The notes beneath the pieces are model-generated. The model saw only the letters and a list, made by a program, of their open reading frames with translations. It ran no database searches and was not told the DNA's origin. The translations under genes and the position numbers were made by a program. This document shows positions 38,126 to 50,270 of a stretch of DNA of 64,000 nucleotides, piece by piece (position 1 is the first letter of the stretch; every line of letters starts with the position of its first letter). This stretch comes from Zonotrichia leucophrys gambelii (taxonomy: Eukaryota; Chordata; Aves; Passeriformes; Passerellidae). Location: NCBI RefSeq assembly GCF_028769735.1, contig NC_088171.1, positions 78,633,216-78,697,215 of the forward strand, in the 5' to 3' direction.

Positions 38126-38794
38126 TGTCATGGTTTCACCCCAGCCAGGCAGCCACTCGCTCAGTCCTCCACCAGTGGGACGTGGGAGAGAATCTGAAGG
38201 GCAAAAGCCAGAAAACTCATGGGTTGAGATAAAGACAGTTTACAAGGAAAAGCAAAAGCCACACACATAAACAAATTTAAACAGGGAATTCAGTCACCAT
38301 TTCCCATGGGCAGGCAGGTTCAGCCATCTCCAGGAGAGCTAGGCCTCATCATGTGTAGCAGTTAACTGGAATGACAAAAGTCATCACTCCAAACATCCCT
38401 CCCTTTTGTCCATCTTCCCCCTACTTTATATACTGCACATGATGTCACATGGTCTGGAATATCCCTTTGGGCAGTTTGGGTCACCTGCCCTGGCTGTGTC
38501 TCCTCCTAGACTCCCAACAACCTCACCCTCCTCACCAGCAGGGCAGTATGGAAATCAGAAGGAGCCTTGGCTCTGTGTGAGCCCTGCTCAGCCATAACAA
38601 AATCTCTATCAACATCTACTACCAATTCTGTGCTCAGCATAAATCCAAAACAGTCTGTACCAGTCACTGTGAAAACATTTAATTCTACTCCAGCTAAACC
38701 CAACACATTCCACCCCTTATTCCATAGCATTTACATGATGCCAGGTGTCCCACTATTCAATTCAATTGCAGTAACCACCACCTTAACCAACACA
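38126..38794 (-). mobile_element. ERVL-type solo LTR inserted in CR1
   Basis: It begins TGTCATGGTTTCACCCCAGC on the + strand and reads through CATGGGTTGAGATAAAGACA and CCATGGGCAGGCAGGTTCAG, phrases I know from a widespread neoavian LTR in reverse orientation. A TATATAAAG box is on the minus strand at 38424-38432. The outer end is set at ACACA near 38794, which leaves TG...CA termini. Flanking CR1 sequence on both sides belongs to one copy, so this is an insertion. I could not find a clear target-site duplication. Confidence 0.8.
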
Positions 38795-39455
38795 CTGCTC
38801 ATCTGCTTCCCCTCATGAGGATGTTGAAGCCACCAGTGAGATCTCCCCTCAGTCTCTTCTCCAGGCTGAACAGACTAAATGAGCTCAGTTGCTCTTCATA
38901 CAGCTTTTCCTTCAGATCCTTCACCATCCTTGTAGCCCTCCTTTGGGCTTCCCTTGGATGCTCTTCAATAGTATAACGTCTTTCTTATGTTGTGGCACCC
39001 AAAATTGCACACAGTGCTCAAGGTGAGGCCGCCCCAGTGCAGAGCAGAGCGGGACAGTCCCCTCCCTTGCCCAGCTGGTGATGCTGTGCCTGATGCACCC
39101 CAGGGCAGGGTTGGCCCTCCTGGCTGCCAGGGCACTGCTGGCTCATGTTCAGTTTGCCACTGACCAGAACACCCAGGGCCCTTTCTGCAGCACTGCTTTC
39201 CAGCACCTCATTCCTTTGGCCTATACCCACACCCAGGGTTGCCCCATCTAAAGTGCAGAATCCAGCACTTGATCATGTTGAACTTCTTATGTTAGTGATT
39301 GACCATCTCTCTAATTTGTTGAGGTCTCCCTGCCCCCAAGGGGGTCAACATCTCCTCCCAATTTAGTGCCATCAGCAAACATATTTAGTTTTCCTTTGAG
39401 TACTGTGTCCAAGCCGTGAATGAAGATGTTGAAGAGAACTGGGTCAGGGAGGGAA
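38795..39455 (-). mobile_element. CR1 LINE, right portion of the interrupted copy
   Basis: Resumes with CTTCCCCTCATGAGGATG and follows reversed CR1 through CTCCAGGCTGAACAGAC, GTAGCCCTCCTTTGGGCTTC, GGTGAGGCCGCCCCAGTGCA and GTTGAAGAGAACTGGGTCAG. Minus-strand reading still shows scraps of the C-terminal reverse transcriptase region (VLFNIFIHGLD, then DGTKLGG), broken by changes. Confidence 0.93.
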
Positions 39456-40060
39456 TGTTGGGTTGACTTTTTGTGGCTGTCAGATCCCCACCCAGCTTCT
39501 CTATCACCCTTCTCAACAGAAGAGAGAGGGAATATAGCATGAAAAATCTTGTGGGTCAAGACAAAGACAAGGGTATCACTAACCAGCTACCCCTCCTCTT
39601 CCCAGGCTCAGCTTCAACCCTTCACTCCCAACTCTTCCACCTGCTCTCCACTGGGCAGCACAGAGGGATGAGGAATGGGGGTCTGCAGTCAGTCTATAAC
39701 CATTCCTGTCTGCTGATCCTTTCTCCTCCTCACACTTCTCTGCTCCAGCCTTGGGCTTCTCCAAGCATTTCAGTCTTTCAGTATAAACCTGCCCCAGCGT
39801 GGGCTCTCCGTGGGTTACAGTACCTTTGAGACGTGTCTGCCAAGGGCTACAGGAGGATGTCAGCAGCACCATGGTCTCTCCAGAGTGTACAGGGAAGTAC
39901 CTGCTCCACCAGGACACCTCCAGGGTCACAGGGCTAACTCTGCTTGGGACAGACTGTGTTTGGCATGGAGCAATCCTAGCCTCTCCTCACAAAGGTCATC
40001 TCTGCAGCTCCCATCCCCACCTGCCCCCTGGGCACCTGGACGTAGGACAGAGATAAACAA
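39456..40060 (-). mobile_element. Diverged avian LTR-like repeat
   Basis: It starts TGTTGGGTTGACTTTTTGTG directly at the end of the CR1 sequence. It contains GTGGGTCAAGACAAAGACAAG and several CAGCGTGGGCTCTCC/CTGCTCCA-type units that I associate with a long avian LTR family in reverse orientation. The right edge is uncertain (40,030-40,190). Since CR1 does not resume afterwards, the junction may be a rearrangement. Confidence 0.6.
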
Positions 40061-41680
40061 AAAAATAAGTTTATCCAGTGGCTGAAAATTTTTACTTTGT
40101 GCAGGAGATGGAGTGCTGAGGCTGGAAAATTCCCTCTCATGCATCAACAAGATGGTGCTGAAATCAGTGCATGCCTTCCTTTCATAAGAGGCTTACGTGC
40201 CACCACCAGACACAGGAGGTCTCTGTGACTACACTTGGAAGGGAAATAGAAATAATTTAAGCACTGGTGCTTAAAAGCTCCTTGTATATTCATAAACATT
40301 TATCTAATGAACTCTACACAGGGCCCAGCATTCTGTGTTACAGTCTCACAAGCTCAAAGTTATATTTAGTAAATTACAGATGTCTTACTGCTCTCTAACC
40401 AATTCATGTGAAAAGCAGTACATAAGCCATGAACAACAAAATGCTATCTCAAAAAACCCAACTTATCTCCTGCATGGCAAATTACCAGCATACAACAGGC
40501 ACTCTCCTTGAGAAACTATGAGAATCCACTTCTAGGTTATCTTTAAACAGTTTCCCAAAGGAGGAATTTGGGGAGAAATAAAAGATGAAATTATGACTTG
40601 GGAAACCTGCTGTATCACTGGGAAATACTTGTTCTTAATTACTGCTTAAATAAAGGTTGCTTTCCCAGAAGGACCACAGCTTCTCTTGATCAAATTGAGA
40701 TCACAGTATCTCAAAAAGCACTTGCAATACCAGCATAATAAAGTATGCTGTGATCAATGTACTTATGTTTCACACCGTTTAGGTACTTGTGGTCTCTGGG
40801 ATTTAAAGAATATTAAGTGGTTGTTTACAGGATCCTAAAAACAAAATTAAGAACTATATGAAAATATTTTATTGTAAAGAAATCTTTTTTATTCCCATCC
40901 AAATGGGTAAGGTGCTGGGGGAAAACAAAACTCACCAGAAAGAAAATCAACAGATGTAATTTAAGAGAGACAAGATTTCTGTGCATAAATATTTGAGAGA
41001 CACCTAGGTCTAGAACACTTAGCCTCTGAGTGAAAAAATGGCCCAACTAAGAGAAATGAAAATTGTTTGTAAGAGAAATGTTCATGGCAAATATCACAAA
41101 ACCTTTTTTAATAGTAGGAGAACTTAACATTAATTTATATAGCACAATAATTTTGCATATGACTGCATTTATGCATTTCCATATGTAGAAAACAGGATCA
41201 GGAAATTATAAACAGCAACAGGATCAGTATAGGCAGGATGCAGTTGTTAAAAAATAATGGAATTGTGTTGTCTTACAAAATATTTTCAGTAGTAAGAGTG
41301 CCTAGTGCAGGATATGAACGTTTTTTCATTGACCTTGTATTTGGATTAGTGCAGTACTTGCATTGCTGTAATCACCTACATGCCAGAGGATGGATTAAAA
41401 TGAGAACAGGTGCATAGAGAGGATATTAGGATGAGAAAGGAGCAGGGACTCTGTTCCAGTCACTACGGGGACAGGAGGAGGGGTGTGTGCAGAATTAGAA
41501 GAGCCTGGCTTGTTCTGCTTAACAAAAGTCGAGAGTGAATGTTATTGTTCTCAGTTAATACATTGCGAAATAAAATTTATTTTAGGCAAAGGACAAGCCT
41601 AAGACAGCAGAAGAACTCAAGGACATGAAAAGATCAGAAATAAATTTAGCTAGAAGTTCAAGGTAGTTTTAAAATATTCA
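40061..41680. other. Intergenic sequence, nothing recognised
   Basis: Mostly unique AT-rich DNA without repeat hallmarks or a supported gene. Confidence 0.6.
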
Positions 41681-41689
41681 TGGAATGAA

Positions 41690-43174
41690 TTACAGACAAC
41701 AATTCAAGCTGGAAGGACCCACGGGAGGACATCTAATCCAAGCTGCAGAGTCAGCTTTGAGGTCAGAGCAGGTTGCTCAGGGCTTTAAGCCATCAGGTCC
41801 AAAAATCTTTAAGGATGGAAATTTTACATCCTCTATGGGCAACCAGCTCCAGCTCTTGACTGCTCCCAGAGTAGTATTTCCTTCTATCCCACATTTTCTG
41901 CTGTTACAGCTTACACGCGCTGTCTCCCATTCTCCCATAAAGCCCCACTGGGAAGTGGGTGGCTCTGCTTGCTAGCCCCTTGCTGAGTCCTGGCTGGCTG
42001 CTGTTGGGCCTCCCCTGAAGCCATCCCTCCTCAAGGCTGAATAAGGCCTGATTCCTCCCCACGCAGGGCAATCCAGCTTCTGCTGAATTTGTTCAGTTGC
42101 TTCATGTCTTTCCTGTACTGGGTTCTGCAAAGCATTAGAAGATGAAAGAACTCGTTGGTGAAGACAAAGGCAAAGAAGGCATTAGGGACATTGGTCTTCT
42201 CTGTGTCCACTGCCACAAAATCACTCTGTCCACCGAGCAGTGAGCACACAGTTCCTTCTTTGGCCTTCTGCTGCTCACACAGAGGATGAAGATCTCTGTC
42301 TTGCCCTTGATGTCCCTTCCATTTCCAGCTGAGCTTGGCTTTCCTAACCCCACCCTTGAAAGCCTGTCCAATATTTCTAAAGTCCTCTTCTGTAGCCTCT
42401 CTGCCTCCTTTTTGTGGCCATTTTCCAGAATTCTCTTGTGAGTTCTTGGCTTAGCCAAGCGAGGCTGCTGACACACCTGCTTGTTTTCCCAGGTATCAGG
42501 ATGAACCATGTGGTCTATATAGTCATGGCAGTTCCCCTCAACTCTTTAACCCTTCAGAGCTCCTTTTGTGTGATCTCAGCTGCCTACATCCTGGACAAGA
42601 CGCTCACCAGGTGCCCCACATTTGGGCTCTGCCATTCTCCTCCATCTCTCCCCGCAGGATCTTCATCTCCTCTCTTTCACACCACAGCTAAGGCTGCCAT
42701 GGGTCAGCACCTCCCCTGCTGATGTCCCCTTGAAAGGGACAGCAGATCTATCAGTGTGATCCCATGGGATGGCTCAACCAGGCCCTGTATCAAGAAGTTG
42801 TCTCTGACACCATCCAGAAACATACTCCTGCATGTGTCCTGACATGCCGCCCCTCCAGCAGTGACAGGGACGTTCATGGCCCCAAGGAACACCAGGCTTT
42901 GCCCTCCCCAGACTCTCTCTAAAGGTTTAAGTAAGTCCCTTCGCTCAGGCTGACCCCATGGTGGTTCCCCCCCATGCTGCTGCCCTTTCTTCCCTTCACT
43001 TGGTTCTGACTCACATGTTCTCTCCAGACCCTCAGCTGGCCCACAGAAGAACTCCACATATCTCACCTCTCCTCTAAGCCTTGGGCATCCCTCCTTCTTA
43101 CCCTCCCTACGTGACTTCCCTCCTTGTCTTTCCTGAATGTGCCACACTGAATTACTGCAAGAGCCTCCAAGCAA
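41690..43174 (-). mobile_element. Old CR1 LINE with internal deletion (endonuclease and 3' parts)
   Basis: On the minus strand, 43,174-42,704 keeps a long open stretch with CR1 endonuclease-like blocks in order (SLVFLGAMN, then DNFLIQGLVEPSHG, then LIDLLSLSRG). The part 42,500-42,060 resembles the spacer before the reverse transcriptase (VAVDTEKTNVPNAFFAFVFTNE). The part 42,030-41,690 is 3'-UTR-like (+ strand AGCTGGAAGGACCCACGGGA, GAGGTCAGAGCAGGTTGCTCAG). Most of the reverse transcriptase is missing between the last two. It is diverged and could be two neighbouring copies rather than one. Confidence 0.75.
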
Positions 43175-43272
43175 AACAGTGACAAAAATTCCAGCCTGAA
43201 TCAGAGGGGTTTTGATGACTTCATTGACATGTCATTACTAGTGGTGGCAGAAGACTGGGATTAGCAGCCTTC

Positions 43273-43664
43273 TGTCCTGATTCTGACCAGGACAGGGCTA
43301 CTTTTGCATACTGGGAGAGGCATGGCCAGGACCTGGAGGTTATTCTGTACCACCCCAGCTTCCTCTCTCTTCCAGGAAGGAGTTCTATTCCTCCTGGTCA
43401 AGTAAGTGTGGTGGAGGGAGATGTCTGGTCTAATGTTGGGAAGAGGTTGTTTGTGAATAATTTCTTTTCTTGTGCCCTCTGTCTTTAGTATTGCAGATGT
43501 TACTGTTTGTTTCTTATCTCATTGCTGTTAACAGTAAATTGCTGGGATCTCAACCCATGATCTTTACCTATTTTGCCTCCAGTTCTCCTCTCCAGAGCAG
43601 TGCATGGTTTGGAGAGTCCCAGTGAGGGCAGTGGACTAGGGAGAATCATTCCTAATCCACAACA
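43273..43664 (+). mobile_element. Solo LTR, ERVL-type
   Basis: It begins TGTCCTGATTCTGACCAGGA and ends near CCACAACA, so it has TG...CA borders over about 392 bp. The phrase GGATCTCAACCCATGA near the 3' end matches the LTR class also seen at 38,126 (there reversed). The bases before (CCTTC) and after (CCTTT) agree in four of five positions, as expected for an eroded 5-bp target-site duplication. Confidence 0.65.
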
Positions 43665-46600
43665 CCTTTTCCCCTCTGTGTTCATTTCTATGGACACAAA
43701 ATGCACACATCTCCTCTCCTGAATAATTTAATGTCTTGACCAAACAATTAACCTTTTTTCTAAGTAATCTAGTTAAGTGAGTGACATTTAATGGACACCA
43801 GAAAAAACACTATTCACTTAAACCCAAGGACCAGATATAATATAGGGTGAGGTCTTGCCTGCAGTTCCAGACAGAGGAAAAACACTGGAAATCAGACCAC
43901 ATGTCAAACCTGCATTTTAGTCACCATCCTGTTTGGATACTAAAACCACAGTGAGAGAGAATCAAGGTGTTGCACAAGCTAAAGGTTTGCACCACCACCT
44001 CTGGGAAGTCACATTTTTTCCATGTTCCTTGCATTAATCACCACTGACAGTAAAACAACTTAACTATAGGCAGTATAAGGGCAACATTGGAGTTTCTCTT
44101 TTGGCACACAGTAGAAATAGGAAGAATTGGGCAGGGAACAGCCCTCACATTCATATGACTTTGAAAGCAAGGAAGAATCAGATTCTGCTCACTTAAGAAT
44201 AGAAATGTTGGCTCTTAAACTGAAGATCACTTTCCCAAAACTGCAGTGGTGAAACACAGCAAGGCTCTCAAGGAAAAGCTATTTCCAGTACTACTGTATA
44301 CATAAGGTTTAAAAATGTTTAAAGTAGAAAAACCCAAACAACCCAGTCCATTACAAATAGGTTACTATTAGAGGCATATAATTTTGGGAGTCAAACAGAG
44401 CACCTCTCCCTAGACTGGAAAGACTCAATAATTCTTTTGAATATCAATAAGAAAACTGATAGAAACAAAAAAAAATATGCTTCATAAAGAGTTTCTTGAC
44501 AACAGAAAGCTAATATGATGGGAGCGCTGCAAAATAGCTTCTCAAATAGACAGCAAAACAGATCCTCATATCTTTCCTTTAGAATTATATTTAAAATTCA
44601 ATTTATTGTTGAAACATATAATGTAATATTTAAAGCAAAACTTCCCACCTATTCTCCTCTTGCAGTTGGGCATCACCAGTATTAACCTACTCTGGTGTGT
44701 AAATTAAATTCAGTAATTCAAACAGCACTGCAAAGATATAAGCAGGCCATTTACTGAGCTCTGCCAGTGTGATTATACTCCACACAAAGCCACAGTGGTT
44801 TGACAGGAATTTTTTTACTCCATTCATAAGGTACCATGGAACCCCTCATGAATGCAAAGCAATTCCTGCTGGTGGCTCCTCAGGAATTAATTTGCAGCTT
44901 GGACTCCACGGCAACAGAAACTTGGAGGAAAGGGTATATTTGATTTTGATGTTGACTTTTCATACTAGTTGCTTCATAATATTTGGGTGCTTTTTAACTA
45001 CAGAATGTCTTAGTTTATTGCATTTCTATTCTGTGAATGACACACCAATGGAATGGTTACCAGTACTGAAATCTAACTCCAGTCTATGTACAGTAGAGTA
45101 CAGGACAATACAAGGGGATGCTACCATACTGCAGGCATAGTTCTCCCTCTGAAAACTTTACCAGTATTTTCAAAAGATGATTTCTAGTGGATTGAATCTA
45201 AAAATCATTTATTATCAGTCAGATCTGCAAATCTGTAAATTATGTACCAAGGAATATGAATGTTTTCTAATTATTGAAAAATATGAATTGTTAGCAGGTT
45301 TTGTGAAAAGAAATGAAGACACTCCTTAAAACATTTCATCTTTCTTGTTTGCCTTAAGTAAAAAAAATAATTAGTAAGCCTCACAACACTTTCAAAAAAC
45401 CCTAGTGAGTTATCAATTCCTCGAAATACCTCTTGTATACGAGGACATAAAGTAGTGTTCAGGACTGAGTTAACTACCTTAAAGAGGACACCAAAAATAC
45501 ATTTAAAAACCAGTAATGTTTGGATTTTATGTTTCAAAATTAGAAAAGAAGTTTTGGTTCTTTACATGTTCAGAAATTTGTCAGGTGGGTAATAACATTC
45601 CCCCAAGATTTAAGGAGAGTTATTTATAACACACCTTAGAGTGCAACCATAGTCTGTGTTAAAGGTGATGCACACATTAAAAGCAGTCACATGGCAAAAA
45701 ATAAAAAGGAAACACTAGGAAACAGGCCCCTGACAGGCATAACACCTTTCAAAGATCACCTGCAGGTAACAGGAAAAAGGAATAATTTGCATAATTTCCT
45801 CCTGCTGTGGCCAGTCAGCTCTCCTGCAGGTTTGTAGAAACCCATGAACATCCTCCTGCTTAATGAGCTCCCTCCTGACAGACCCAAGCTGTCCTTTCCC
45901 CTGGAGCCTCCTCATGTACAAACTCCAGCTGAATCTGACCCTGACATGTCACTATTTGCTCCCTTACTTTAGAAGCAGTGGGCTCGAGGGCCTGTCCTCT
46001 GAACCACAGAAGACCTCTCAGCTGGCCAAAAATTCGTAAAAGCCTCATAAATGACATTTTCAGCAGGAAGCAGCTGGCTGGAGCCAACCACAGATCTCGT
46101 TTTAACACCAGATCAAGCAAACTGCACTGACCTAGATCCATGCTTGCATGTCTGTCCTAATGCCAGAATTTGGGATCAGTCATGGGCAGAGACCAGAAAT
46201 GGCACCAAGGTCACCAGGGGAGGAAGAGTTAAGGTGAATGAAAGGGACTTGGACAATGGTGGCATAGTGACCCAAAAGGCTTTCTTCAGTGACCACTGCT
46301 CCTTCCTAGCCTGAAACCTCACTTTGTCTTACACATGAAGCTGGAAAAGGAACAGCCAAACTTCTGAAAGAAAAACTTATATTGAATAATTTATCCAAAG
46401 GTCCTGTTTCTCAGGCCTGATCAGCACTAATTCTTGAGGAAAGAGTACTTCTCCCCTGTTACGACCTGCCACCAGAAGGTGAGAATAACCCAAGATCTTG
46501 TTAAGGGATCCCTTGGGACAGATTAGTGTGATGTGACACTGAGCGCTCAGTGTTTATAAATAAATAAATAAATAAATAAAATTCAATATATATATATATT

Positions 46601-48100
46601 TATTTTAGAACAGTTTGGTTCCAATGGAAAACAGGTATGTAGCCCTTTTGGTTACCATTACAGTTTTACTATCAGGCACAAACATAGAAACTCCTCTGTG
46701 TAGATGCACAGACACACTTGGATTTGTTTTTCTAATGCAACTGGTCAAAACAAATAGTAGCTTGGGTCTGGTTCAGGGACAGAAACTCAGAGCCAGCTGC
46801 ATTTCTCCTGTCCAGAAGTGTCTGTGAATAAAACTCTTGCATGTCCCTAACAAAGAAGGCAATTAAATCCAGAAAAGGCACAAATAATATTAGTATAATA
46901 TGTTTTGTGTCCCTGATCTACTGGACAATGACATCTATCATCCAGGCACAGACTGGCTCCAGCTGGGTGGTATGATTTGTTAGACTTTGCTATCTCTTGT
47001 TCCAGGCAGATTCAGCTTGTATTCATGAACTTCGGAATGAGCTTTTACACTTTGAAATGGAAGGTTTTCAGTACATGGGCTGACATTAGCAATACATTTC
47101 AAGCTACACTCAGTGCACACTGGGGTGGGACATTTGTTCCCACTGAACACATCTGGGCTATTACTCACTCCCAGACATTAAGGTAATTTATCCACATCTC
47201 ACTGATGACAGCTTGGCATTTGTCCATGAAACAAGAGTATCTGAGAGGCCTGTTCAATATTTATCCTCGCAACAAATGTTTATCACCTTCATAGGGTATT
47301 AATTTGGGTATTACATATTTAATAAATCCCCATTTACTCCGGCCGAAAAAAGGGTACTTCACTTTGTTTATCAATTAAAACACTTCTAAAAAAATGCAAA
47401 CACTGTCTCTGTAAATAACAGCCCCTAATGACCTATCCACCATTTCCACTCATTCATAAGGATAAATTAGTTTTCCTGTTCTCTTCCCAAATTCTCATGC
47501 TTTCTGCAACTGTTTCTAGGCTGGCACTGAAGCAAAGCCCTGGACATGTCATGCCTCACACCCTGAAAGGTGTATTCTCCACATGACAGGACAGCCCTAA
47601 ACTCACTATTTAGGCCAAACTAGCATTCAGCTCTGCTCTGTCACCCTTCCAGTGGAAATGGTAGGGGTCAGTCTCTTCCCAAGCACCCCCTGGATGGGTT
47701 AAATGCTGTAGTTAGGGGGCTGTGTGTCACCATTTGCCTGCTTTCCCAGCTGACATGACTCAGCTCCTGCCACACAACCTCAAGAGCTGAGACACATCAT
47801 GCTCTACAAAAACCATCAGAGGCCAGCAGCTGTGCCCTCCTGTGCACTGAAAACACAGCCACTGCACAGTTCGGCTGACTGGCCTCGCTCTTTTGCTACA
47901 TCTCTCTGTTCTGCATGTACCTTCTCATCAGCACACCTTGCCCCATCTTGCCCCAGGCATGGACAAACGTAGTGGCCCCACTAGAAGGGATAAGGGAAGT
48001 CATCTGTGACCAGATTTGCTGGAGACTGGAGCTGTACTCTCCTTTCCCAGGCCCCTTGCCTTGCGCAGCAGCAGCAGTGGGAGCTGGGGTGGCTGCATAT
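43665..48100. other. Intergenic sequence with simple repeats only
   Basis: No supported gene. Open frames of up to about 120 codons occur on both strands without family resemblance. A palindrome/microsatellite cluster lies at 46503-46600. The part 47,500-48,080 is GC-richer, with many CCTG/CAGG words. Confidence 0.6.
46554..46600. repeat. (ATAA)n followed by (TA)n microsatellite
   Basis: About six ATAA/TAAA tetranucleotide units up to 46581, then a (AT)7 run at 46586-46599. Confidence 0.9.
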
Positions 48101-48441
48101 TGAAGTTGGAGGGAGACGACCCACCTTGCATTGGTCAGCCATCGACTCCAATTTATTAATCAATCAGGCACCTTTTATAACAGTGTTAATCAAGTTCATG
48201 CATATTGCAAAATCTGAGCTCACAATAGGTCAGAGATAACATACCAACCCCTCCTTATGTTTTTAATACCAAAATTTGGGTTCTCAAAATTATTCTTGCT
48301 TTCCCAAAACAGCCAAAGATAAAACATCCACTTGTTATGAGAAAGCTGCCTGAGAACTCTGATGTGCAAGGCTCTCAAGGCCTTCGTGCTTGTCACTTTT
48401 ACCTGTAATTAAAAATAACCTGAGAACCTCTGCTGTTCACA
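48101..48441 (-). mobile_element. ERVK/alpharetrovirus-like LTR, probably solo
   Basis: Read on the minus strand it starts TGTGAACAGC and ends CCAACTTCA, about 341 bp. It carries a TTATAAAAGG box (48171-48180) and an AATAAA hexamer (48152-48157) only about 20 bp downstream, the compact R arrangement of alpharetrovirus-like LTRs. CATGCATATTGCAAAATCTG and ACACTGTTATAAAAGGTG are phrases I associate with avian ERVK LTRs. No internal proviral sequence was recognised on either side. Confidence 0.6.
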
Positions 48442-50081
48442 GAAACAGGCTGTGAGAACCTGCTCCTCACAGCTGCCTTCTAGGCCATCCCTGAAAAAAT
48501 CTCCAACAGCTGCAGGGCTGCACGCTCTCACTGCTGCTCTCTGTGAGCCCAAGGCCAGCCCTGTGTGCCCTCAGGAGAGGCACTGCAGGCAAAGCCCAGT
48601 CCCCTGGGTGCTGCTGGATCTGAGTGAGCCCCTGCCACCAGCCAGGGACAGGCCTGCTCTGCAAGGAAGGACATCCTGAGCTCCTGGCAGTGGGCAGACT
48701 TTCTTACCCCATTAGTGGGGCCTAAGGATGCCCAAATATTCCCTCACCCCCTCCTTGCACAGGGAGCAAGTAACAGTGTGAATCAGCTGGCTGAAGAAAT
48801 CACAGATAAAGGCCAAAGGCTCTTCAGTTGGGTTGGTAAATGGCCAAGGTAGCGCAGAAAAAACAAAGTTATTGATGGAAAGGGACAAAGACAGGAACTT
48901 GGGCTTTCACCCTGGCTCTAGTGAGGACTTTTCACTGACTTTGCTCCTCTGTGCCTGGAATCCCCTCACGCTTTATGCAGTTAGATTAGACTTTAGATTC
49001 TTGGATCTTTTTATTTGTATATACAGCTGCCTCTTTCTGCACACATAGCATATCACAAGGACCCTCTGCTCTTCAGCAGGGCCTTTTAGGACCTACCTAA
49101 AAGGAACGCAATGTACTGTAATATGGCAGCATCCTCACTCAAAACTATCTGGATAATACTAAACTTGTACTAAATACAAATCCAGAATTTTATGCTGGCT
49201 TGAATACAACTATTTTGATAAATAAAGATATGGTGCAGAAAAATATATGCAGATTCAGTAATACAGATTTTCAGTAATACAGATTTAGTTTCAAGGGTAA
49301 CACGTGCATCTTTTGAAGCTCTGGTTCTAATGCATGCATTCAACTGCCATCATTTTGATTGAGAGGGAATTTAAAAAAGAAAATATAAAGCCAATGATTG
49401 AGATTTTGGGGGTTGATTTAGTAAGGAGAAAACGCCAAATATTTTTATAGAGCCTTTCTTTATAAGAGTAAGGCATATTTCTAAAAAAAATGATCATCTA
49501 TATCTTACAAAGAATCTTTAGACCCTGTAGATTTTAGCTTTGGCTAGCTTGGGCCTCTCTGCTTACATGAAGTCTTTTTCAAACTGAGCTGCCATTTGCT
49601 CTTTCAGATTTTTGTTTTTTCCTTTTGTCCAGTTAAATTCCAATTCTCAAGTGGTTTCGCAATGACGGAACAGTTCTACTCAGCCAAAGTGGAAGACAGC
49701 CAAATACCCAGATAAAGAGATTTTCAGATGAGCTGGGGGAAATTCATTATGCTGAAGGTACATCATTATTGTCAGTAGCATTTGGTAAAGTGGAACAGGC
49801 AGTAGGTAATTATTAATCACAGAAACATTAGCACTTTGTCTCCTCTATGCAACCTTGCTTCCTCTGCTTTGGTTTCTCTGAAGTCACACTTGCTCTGGGC
49901 TATAAGTCTTGGACTAATGCTGTACCTAGTGTTTCAGCATCAGCAGTGATGGAGAAGTTTCCTCTGTAAAGCTAAACCAGAGATGCTGCTGTTATACAAA
50001 AGCAATCAATAATGCTATTTAACATAGCGTTATTTTGCATTTAGCATTACATAGTTTTTCCACTCACATTAAAAAAAATAA
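48442..50081. other. Intergenic sequence, nothing recognised
   Basis: A GC-richer, CAGC/CCTG-rich patch (48,450-48,700) is followed by AT-rich unique DNA. A 16-bp direct repeat (TCAGTAATACAGATTT) lies at about 49,255-49,290. Confidence 0.55.
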
Positions 50082-50270
50082 ATTATAGACTAGCTTGGGC
50101 TGGAAGGGACCTTAAAAGTCGTCTAGTTCTAATCCCACTGCCATGGACAGGGACACTCTTCACTAGGTTGCTCAGAGTCCCAGCCAACCTGGCCTTGAAC
50201 ACTCCTGGGGATGGGACACGCACGTTTTTTCTGGGAAATCCATTGACCCTTACAGTCTAACCTTTCCTTG
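50082..50270 (-). mobile_element. CR1 LINE 3' fragment
   Basis: On the + strand ATTATAGACTAGCTTGGGCT, GGAAGGGACCTTAAAAGTCG, then CCATGGACAGGGACACTCTT and CCAACCTGGCCTTGAACACT: a reversed, truncated CR1 3' end. Confidence 0.92.

Noticed and set aside
45860..46314. Open frames on both strands of 87-93 codons
   Set aside because: No similarity to known proteins and no retroelement motifs found on reading.
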